Part shown: positions 1-5,040 of the stretch, piece after piece | Layout of the letters: the number at the start of each line of letters is the position of its first letter | Position numbering within the stretch: the first letter of the stretch is position 1 | Source of the DNA: Bacteroidales bacterium UBA2198 | GTDB taxonomy: Bacteria > Bacteroidota > Bacteroidia > Bacteroidales > VadinHA17 | Direction of reading: 5' to 3' | DNA length: 5,040 nt | NCBI GenBank assembly: GCA_002328625.1 | Contig: DCVC01000191.1 | Span: 13,851 to 18,890 of the forward strand | Translations under genes and position numbers: made by a program | The notes under the pieces: model-generated | Seen by the model: the letters and a program-made list of their open reading frames with translations, nothing else | Databases searched by the model: none | What the model was told of the DNA's origin: nothing

Positions 1-45
1 CCTTTTACGTGTTTAAATGTAAGTTCACTTAATCCTATAACATAA
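1..45 (+). other. Spacer upstream of rpoB, cut by window start
   Basis: These 45 AT-rich bases end in a TAA that is in frame with, and directly before, the rpoB ATG. There is no purine-rich Shine-Dalgarno and no recognisable promoter. In most bacteria rplJ-rplL lies upstream and is cotranscribed, but no part of such a gene can be identified in so short a stretch. Confidence 0.5.
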
Positions 46-3000
46 ATGTTCTCAAAAAATATTGACAGAATAAGTTTCGAATCCAGACAAAATCAACTTG
101 ACTATCCGGATTTTCTGGAAGTTCAGTTGAAGTCATTCGGTGAATTTTTTCAGCTTGGGACCACACCGGAGAACAGGAAAAAGGAGGGGCTCTACAAAGT
201 CTTTACCGAAAACTTTCCAATCACTGATACACGGAACAATTTCGTACTTGAGTTTCTGGATTATTACATCGATCCACCGCGTTATACAATTGAAGAATGT
301 ATCGAACGAGGATTAACGTTCAGTGTTCCGCTAAAAGCCAAACTGAAACTTTATTGTACTGATCCTGAACATGAAGACTTTGATACTGTAATCCAGGATG
401 TTTATCTCGGCACTGTTCCATATATGACGGAACGTGCAACTTTCGTTATTAATGGTGCTGAAAGAGTTGTTGTATCACAATTGCACAGATCTCCGGGAGT
501 TTTCTTCGGACAGAGTATTCATGCAAATGGTACAAAACTATATTCGGCACGCATTATACCTTTCAAGGGATCGTGGATCGAATTTGCCACTGACATAAAC
601 AATGTCATGTACGCATATATTGACAGGAAGAAAAAGCTTCCCGTCACAACACTGCTCAGAGCCATTGGTTTTGAAAGTGATAAGGAGATCCTTGAGATCT
701 TCAATCTCGCTGAGGAGCATAAGGTCTCAAAAACCAGCATAAAGAAACTGGTAGGACGTAAACTTGCCGCCAGGGTACTGAAAACCTGGATTGAGGACTT
801 TGTTGACGAAGACACAGGTGAGGTTGTATCAATAGAGAGAAATGAAGTGATTCTTGACAGGGAGACCGTCATCGAACCGGAACACGTTGACCTGATTGTT
901 GATTCAGGTGCCAAAGCTGTGCTGTTACATAAAGAGGACACATCACTGTCGGATTTTGCAATTATATACAATACACTGCAGAAAGACCCATGTAACTCTG
1001 AAAAGGAAGCCGTTATATATATCTATCGTCAGCTACGCAACGCTGAGCCTCCCGATGAGGCAACTGCAAGAGATGTTATTGATAAATTATTCTTTTCAGA
1101 TAAAAGATATGACCTTGGTGAAGTAGGGCGTTACAGGATTAACAAAAAGCTGGGTCTGGAGACAGACATGAATGTCAAGATCCTCACCAGGGAAGACATT
1201 ATTAAGATCATCGGATACCTTATCGAACTTATCAACTCAAAAACGGATATCGATGATATAGACCATCTGAGCAACAGGAGGGTGCGCACGGTCGGAGAAC
1301 AGTTGTATGCCCAGTTTGGCGTTGGACTTGCCCGTATGGCAAGGACAATACGTGAGAGGATGAATGTCAGAGATAACGAGGTGTTCACGCCGGTTGATCT
1401 TATCAATTCAAAAACCCTTTCATCAGTAATTAACTCATTCTTCGGAACCAACCAGCTTTCCCAATTTATGGATCAGACCAACCCTCTGGCTGAGATGACC
1501 CATAAAAGACGCATGTCGGCTCTGGGTCCTGGCGGACTTTCACGCGAACGAGCCGGTTTTGAGGTGAGGGACGTTCATTATACCCATTATGGGCGCCTCT
1601 GTCCTATTGAGACTCCGGAAGGACCAAATATCGGGCTTATATCATCACTCTGTGTTTATGCAAGGATTAACAATCTGGGATTTATTGAGACTCCGTACCT
1701 CAAGGTCAAAGATGCCAGGGTCGATTTCAGTGAAGAAGGGATCATGTGGCTTAGCGCTGAAGAAGAGGAAGAGAAGATAATTGCACAGGCTAACGCTCCT
1801 CTGCTGAAGGACGGGCATTTTGAAAATCAAAGGGCAAAATGCAGGTACGAAGCTGATTATCCTTTTGAGGAGGTCAGTAAAGTGGACCTTATGGACGTCG
1901 CTCCCAATCAAATTGCTTCAATAGCTGCTTCACTTATTCCTTTCCTTGAGCATGATGACGCAAACAGAGCTCTTATGGGTTCAAACATGATGCGCCAGGC
2001 AGTTCCGCTTATAAATCCTGAATCACCAATCATTGGTACAGGTCTTGAAGCACAGGTGATAATAGACAGCCGTATATTATTTGTTGCTGAAGGCGACGGG
2101 GTTGTTGAATATGTGGATGCCAACGAGATAGTTATCCGTTACACCCGCACTGATGAGGAGAAATTTGTGAGCTTTGATGATGATGTAAAACACTATATCC
2201 TTCCAAAATATAAAAAGACAAACCAGAATACTTGTATAAATCTTGTACCTGTAGTTAAGAAAGGTGAGAAAGTAACTAAAGGACAGGCGCTCACGGAAGG
2301 CTATGGAACGAAAAACGGTGAACTGGCACTGGGGCGTAACCTTAAAGTGGCTTTCATGCCATGGAAAGGATACAATTTTGAGGATGCAATAGTTATTTCC
2401 GAGAAAGTAGTACAGGACGATATGTTCACCTCAGTTCATATAGATGAGTATCTTCTTGAAGTTCGCGACACAAAGAGGGGTCTTGAAGAGCTTACCTCCG
2501 ACATCCCGAACGTCAGTGAAGAAGCAACGAAACATCTTGACGAAAACGGACTCATCCGGATTGGAGCTCATATTAAGCCCGGGGATATCCTTATTGGAAA
2601 AATCACTCCTAAAGGAGAATCAGATCCTTCTCCCGAAGAAAAATTACTCCGGGCAATATTCGGAGATAAAGCCGGAGATGTCAAGGATGCATCCCTGAAA
2701 GCCGGTCCTTCGCTCGAAGGTGTTGTCATTGATAAAAAACTGTTCACAAGGGCAATAAAAGACAGAAAGGCAAAAGCAATAGAAAAACCCCTGCTCGATA
2801 AGATTGAGTCTGAATTTGAAAGAAACATCGAAGAACTGAAGGCCCGGCTGGTTGATAAGCTCTTTATACTGGTGAACGGCAAAACCTCACAGGGAGTTAA
2901 GGATTATCTGAATGTTGATGTTATCCCGAAAGGAAGCAAGTTCACTCTTAAGCAGCTTCAGGAAATCGATTTCCTTAATATCAATCCTAATAAATGGACC

Positions 3001-3855
3001 ACAGATAAGAAGAAAAACGACAGCATAAAACAACTCCTGCATAATTATATTATTAAATATAAGGAGATTGATGGCGTTTATAAGCGCAATAAATACAACA
3101 TTACCATTGGAGATGAACTGCCTGCGGGAATAGTGCGGCTTGCCAAAGTTTATATAGCCAAGAAACGTAAAATAAAAGTCGGAGATAAGATGGCAGGACG
3201 TCATGGCAACAAAGGTATTGTAGCACGGATTGTCCGTCAGGAAGACATGCCTTTCCTTGAAGATGGTACGCCTGTTGATATAGTTCTTAACCCGCTCGGA
3301 GTTCCTTCGAGAATGAACCTCGGACAGATTTATGAAACTGTTCTCGGATGGGCGGGGCAAAAGCTGGGACTTCAGTTTTCATCTCCCATATTTGACGGGG
3401 CAACGATTGATCAGATCACTGAATACACAGAAAAAGCAAGCCTTCCGAAATATGGCAAGACTTATCTTTACGATGGCGGAACGGGTGAAAGATTTGATCA
3501 GCCGGCAACTGTAGGTGTCATTTATATGCTCAAGCTTGGTCATATGGTTGATGATAAGATGCATGCCCGTTCTATAGGCCCGTATTCCCTGATCACTCAG
3601 CAGCCTCTGGGTGGAAAGGCACAGTTTGGAGGCCAGCGTTTTGGTGAGATGGAAGTATGGGCTCTTGAAGCGTTTGGAACAGCTCATGTTTTACAGGAGA
3701 TACTTACAATTAAATCGGATGATGTAGTAGGCAGGGCCAAAGCATACGAGGCTATTGTAAAAGGAGAACCTATGCCTCAACCCGGTATTCCTGAGTCACT
3801 TAACGTGCTGCTCCATGAACTGAGAGGGTTGGGTTTGAGTGTTATACTTGATTAA
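46..3855 (+). CDS. rpoB: RNA polymerase beta subunit (RpoB), complete
   Basis: Encodes the beta subunit of DNA-directed RNA polymerase, which with beta', two alpha and omega forms the cytoplasmic core enzyme that makes RNA from NTPs. At 1269 residues it is full length and uninterrupted. Domains in order, with rough limits: protrusion and lobe (about 20-400), fork (about 410-490), external region (about 555-630), hybrid-binding and flap region (about 640-1185), C-terminal clamp anchor (about 1186-1265). Visible landmarks are RSPGVFFGQ near 148, the rifampicin region 470-494, CPIETPEGPNIGL ending at 531, NFEDAI at 777-782 (E779, D780), GDKMAGRHGNKG at 1046-1057 with the NTP/RNA-contacting lysines K1048 and K1056, VPSRMN with R1089, KMHARS with H1173, and QPLGGKAQFGGQRFGEMEVW from 1186. 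The start is secure: an in-frame TAA lies directly before the ATG at 46, and the N-terminus matches Bacteroidales homologues in length. There is no Shine-Dalgarno sequence. rpoC follows after 49 bases, so cotranscription is inferred. Confidence 0.99.
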   Translation: MFSKNIDRISFESRQNQLDYPDFLEVQLKSFGEFFQLGTTPENRKKEGLYKVFTENFPITDTRNNFVLEFLDYYIDPPRYTIEECIERGLTFSVPLKAKLKLYCTDPEHEDFDTVIQDVYLGTVPYMTERATFVINGAERVVVSQLHRSPGVFFGQSIHANGTKLYSARIIPFKGSWIEFATDINNVMYAYIDRKKKLPVTTLLRAIGFESDKEILEIFNLAEEHKVSKTSIKKLVGRKLAARVLKTWIEDFVDEDTGEVVSIERNEVILDRETVIEPEHVDLIVDSGAKAVLLHKEDTSLSDFAIIYNTLQKDPCNSEKEAVIYIYRQLRNAEPPDEATARDVIDKLFFSDKRYDLGEVGRYRINKKLGLETDMNVKILTREDIIKIIGYLIELINSKTDIDDIDHLSNRRVRTVGEQLYAQFGVGLARMARTIRERMNVRDNEVFTPVDLINSKTLSSVINSFFGTNQLSQFMDQTNPLAEMTHKRRMSALGPGGLSRERAGFEVRDVHYTHYGRLCPIETPEGPNIGLISSLCVYARINNLGFIETPYLKVKDARVDFSEEGIMWLSAEEEEEKIIAQANAPLLKDGHFENQRAKCRYEADYPFEEVSKVDLMDVAPNQIASIAASLIPFLEHDDANRALMGSNMMRQAVPLINPESPIIGTGLEAQVIIDSRILFVAEGDGVVEYVDANEIVIRYTRTDEEKFVSFDDDVKHYILPKYKKTNQNTCINLVPVVKKGEKVTKGQALTEGYGTKNGELALGRNLKVAFMPWKGYNFEDAIVISEKVVQDDMFTSVHIDEYLLEVRDTKRGLEELTSDIPNVSEEATKHLDENGLIRIGAHIKPGDILIGKITPKGESDPSPEEKLLRAIFGDKAGDVKDASLKAGPSLEGVVIDKKLFTRAIKDRKAKAIEKPLLDKIESEFERNIEELKARLVDKLFILVNGKTSQGVKDYLNVDVIPKGSKFTLKQLQEIDFLNINPNKWTTDKKKNDSIKQLLHNYIIKYKEIDGVYKRNKYNITIGDELPAGIVRLAKVYIAKKRKIKVGDKMAGRHGNKGIVARIVRQEDMPFLEDGTPVDIVLNPLGVPSRMNLGQIYETVLGWAGQKLGLQFSSPIFDGATIDQITEYTEKASLPKYGKTYLYDGGTGERFDQPATVGVIYMLKLGHMVDDKMHARSIGPYSLITQQPLGGKAQFGGQRFGEMEVWALEAFGTAHVLQEILTIKSDDVVGRAKAYEAIVKGEPMPQPGIPESLNVLLHELRGLGLSVILD
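1453..1524 (+). other. rpoB: Rifampicin-binding region (cluster I) within rpoB
   Basis: Codons 470-493 of rpoB align without gaps to E. coli beta 510-533, a constant offset of 40. The residues whose change most often gives rifampicin resistance all have the sensitive-type identity: L471 (L511), S472 (S512), Q473 (Q513), D476 (D516), H486 (H526), R489 (R529), S491 (S531) and L493 (L533). Outside the segment, P524 (P564) and I532 (I572) are also conserved. E. coli numbers are in parentheses and come from established knowledge. The differences seen, T478, A482, M484 and M490, are mostly conservative. The inference is a rifampicin-susceptible polymerase, leaving aside uptake, efflux or drug modification. 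Confidence 0.9.
2758..3105 (+). other. rpoB: Variable insertion of RpoB at the E. coli SI2 position
   Basis: Codons 905-1020 lie between two strongly conserved blocks, the flap segment ending near VVIDKKLFTR and the block beginning IGDELPAGIV. E. coli beta carries its variable insertion SI2 (beta-i9) at the same place. The segment is lysine- and glutamate-rich at both ends, with likely helical or coiled-coil stretches (about 905-938 and about 1002-1016), and has a more polar middle part containing FLNINPNKW. In known structures this insertion projects from the polymerase surface and is not catalytic. The helical prediction is by eye, and the limits are approximate. Confidence 0.6.
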
Positions 3856-3904
3856 AAACTCATCCTTTATTAAATTTTAAATTCTATTAAAAATAATTCA
3901 GCAT
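3856..3904 (+). other. rpoB-rpoC intergenic spacer, AT-rich, no terminator seen
   Basis: This 49-base gap contains 8 G or C bases (about 16 percent). An imperfect AT-only dyad can be drawn across 3866-3891, but it has no GC stem and no stable hairpin, so it does not look like an intrinsic terminator. No Bacteroidota-type promoter (TTTG near -33 with TAnnTTTG near -7) and no Shine-Dalgarno is visible. The likely roles are an unstructured A-rich leader for rpoC translation and read-through from rpoB. Confidence 0.6.
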
Positions 3905-5040
3905 ATGTCATTCAGAAGAGATAACAAAACAAAGACAAGTTACTCAAAGATCTCGATAGGTCTGGCTTCACCGGAGGAGATACTGGATCGCTCAAGCGGT
4001 GAAGTGCTGAAGCCTGAAACGATTAATTACCGTACCTATAAACCTGAACGGGACGGACTGTTCTGCGAAAGGATTTTTGGACCGGTAAAAGATTATGAAT
4101 GTCATTGCGGAAAGTACAAGAGAATAAGGTACAAAGGTATTGTCTGTGACCGATGCGGAGTAGAAGTGACCGAGAAGAAAGTTCGCCGCGAAAGGATGGG
4201 ACATATCTCACTTGTTGTGCCCGTTGCTCATATATGGTACTTCCGGTCATTGCCAAACAAAATAGGTTATCTGCTGGGTCTTCCAACCAAGAAGCTTGAC
4301 TCAATCATTTACTACGAACGGTATGTAGTAGTCAACCCTGGTATAAAAGCCATTGATGGTGTAAAATACCTTGATTTTCTTACCGAAGAAGAATATATTG
4401 AGATAACAGAATCGCTTCCGAAAGAGAACCAGTACCTTGAAGATACTCATCCTGACAAGTTTGTTGCAGATATGGGAGCAGAAGCTCTCTATAAGCTTCT
4501 CAGCCGGATCGACCTTGATGAGATGTCATACTCCCTGCGTCACAGAGCCAATACTGAGACATCGCAACAACGTAAGAACGAAGCACTTAAGCGACTTCAG
4601 GTAGTAGAAGCTTTCAGAGATTCACAGCATGTTAACAAACCTGAATGGATGATTATAAAAGTGGTTCCGGTTATTCCACCTGAGCTCAGGCCTCTGGTTC
4701 CCCTTGATGGAGGGCGTTTTGCAACAAGTGACCTTAATGATCTGTACAGAAGAGTTATTATCAGGAATAACCGTCTTAAAAGACTTATCGAAATAAAGGC
4801 TCCTGAGGTAATTCTGCGTAACGAGAAACGTATGCTCCAGGAGGCTGTAGATTCTCTTTTTGATAATTCAAGAAAAGCCAATGCTGTTAAAACAGATGCT
4901 AACCGCCCTCTTAAATCATTGAGCGACAGTCTTAAAGGTAAACAGGGCAGGTTCCGTCAGAACCTTCTCGGAAAGAGAGTTGATTATTCGGCACGCTCAG
5001 TTATTGTAGTTGGCCCCGAACTTGACCTTCATGAATGTGG
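3905..5040 (+). CDS. rpoC: RNA polymerase beta' subunit (RpoC), 5' part only, cut by window end
   Basis: Encodes the N-terminal 378 residues of beta', the RNA polymerase subunit that carries the clamp and the catalytic Mg site. The frame is open to the last base, and the final two bases begin codon 379, so the truncation comes from the window and is not a mutation. The zinc-binding domain is intact, with C66, C68, C81 and C84 in the pattern CxC-x12-CxxC. Next come the conserved segment around RRERMGHISLV (94-104), HIWYFRSLPNKIGYLLG (109-125), the lid region with PPELRPLVPLDGGRFATSDL (258-277), the clamp helices (about 278-315), the rudder region, and the switch-2 segment KGKQGRFRQNLLGKRVDYSA (344-363). 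The NADFDGD active-site motif lies beyond the window. ATG 3905 is chosen because it gives the family's usual N-terminus (MSFRRDN, then SPEEI), and no ATG, GTG or TTG precedes it in frame after the TAA at 3878. No Shine-Dalgarno is seen. It probably shares a transcript with rpoB. Confidence 0.98.
   Translation, partial: MSFRRDNKTKTSYSKISIGLASPEEILDRSSGEVLKPETINYRTYKPERDGLFCERIFGPVKDYECHCGKYKRIRYKGIVCDRCGVEVTEKKVRRERMGHISLVVPVAHIWYFRSLPNKIGYLLGLPTKKLDSIIYYERYVVVNPGIKAIDGVKYLDFLTEEEYIEITESLPKENQYLEDTHPDKFVADMGAEALYKLLSRIDLDEMSYSLRHRANTETSQQRKNEALKRLQVVEAFRDSQHVNKPEWMIIKVVPVIPPELRPLVPLDGGRFATSDLNDLYRRVIIRNNRLKRLIEIKAPEVILRNEKRMLQEAVDSLFDNSRKANAVKTDANRPLKSLSDSLKGKQGRFRQNLLGKRVDYSARSVIVVGPELDLHEC
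4100..4156 (+). other. rpoC: Zinc-binding domain of RpoC (four-cysteine site)
   Basis: Codons 66, 68, 81 and 84 are all cysteine (TGT, TGC, TGT, TGC), matching E. coli beta' C70, C72, C85 and C88. The intervening residues GKYKR and the following GVEVTEKKVRRERMGH are the usual family sequence. This domain sits near the RNA exit and upstream DNA and needs all four ligands, so the site looks functional. Confidence 0.92.

Noticed and set aside
1..45. Possible promoter just upstream of rpoB.
   Set aside because: No TTTG / TAnnTTTG pair of the Bacteroidota housekeeping type is present, and rpoB is normally transcribed from further upstream.
519..971. A 150-codon minus-strand frame rich in serine and threonine.
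   Set aside because: The Ser-rich composition is what reading the complement of Asp/Glu/Lys-rich rpoB codons produces. It has no domain or plausible start context.
2887..3360. A 157-codon open frame on the minus strand inside rpoB, the longest antisense frame.
   Set aside because: It lies wholly within well-conserved RpoB coding sequence, shows no recognisable family, and has low-complexity composition typical of an antisense shadow.
3866..3891. Imperfect AT-only dyad in the rpoB-rpoC spacer as a possible terminator or operator.
   Set aside because: It has no GC pairs, several mismatches and no following T-tract of the usual kind. In 16 percent GC sequence such symmetry is expected by chance.
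3992..4304. Two overlapping minus-strand frames (70 and 93 codons) near the start of rpoC.
   Set aside because: They cover the RpoC zinc-binding domain, whose plus-strand reading is clearly the real one.
4597..4881. A 94-codon minus-strand frame.
   Set aside because: It is antisense to the RpoC lid and clamp-helix region, one of the most conserved parts of the protein, and has no protein similarity that I recognise.

Overview
This window is ordinary core-genome DNA. It holds a complete rpoB (RNA polymerase beta subunit, 1269 residues) followed on the same strand by the 5' part of rpoC (beta' subunit), which is cut by the window edge after 378 whole codons. I see no RNA genes, mobile elements, CRISPR arrays, attachment sites or accessory genes. 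The many other open frames overlap these two genes and are best read as shadows.

The organism is most likely a member of Bacteroidota, probably Bacteroidales. The evidence is the close resemblance, from memory, of both proteins to Bacteroides-type RpoB and RpoC (for example YPDFLEVQLKSF near the RpoB N-terminus and VDYSARSVIVVGPEL in RpoC). It also includes the absence of a Shine-Dalgarno sequence before either start, an AT-rich leader before each ATG, and the moderate GC content. Genus cannot be fixed from this window.

Layout: bases 1-45 are the end of an upstream spacer. In most bacteria this follows rplL, but that gene is not visible here. Bases 46-3855 are rpoB. Bases 3856-3904 are a 49-base, very AT-rich spacer with no convincing terminator or promoter. 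From base 3905 to the end is rpoC, in a different reading frame from rpoB.

The two products form the catalytic body of RNA polymerase. Beta supplies nucleotide and RNA contacts and the rifampicin pocket. Beta' supplies the clamp, the zinc-binding domain and, beyond this window, the Mg-binding NADFDGD motif. The key residues that can be checked are intact. The rifampicin pocket matches the sensitive E. coli sequence at every commonly mutated contact checked. I did not find an undescribed biological system here. The parts most worth a second look are the lineage-type insertion in RpoB and the SD-less starts.
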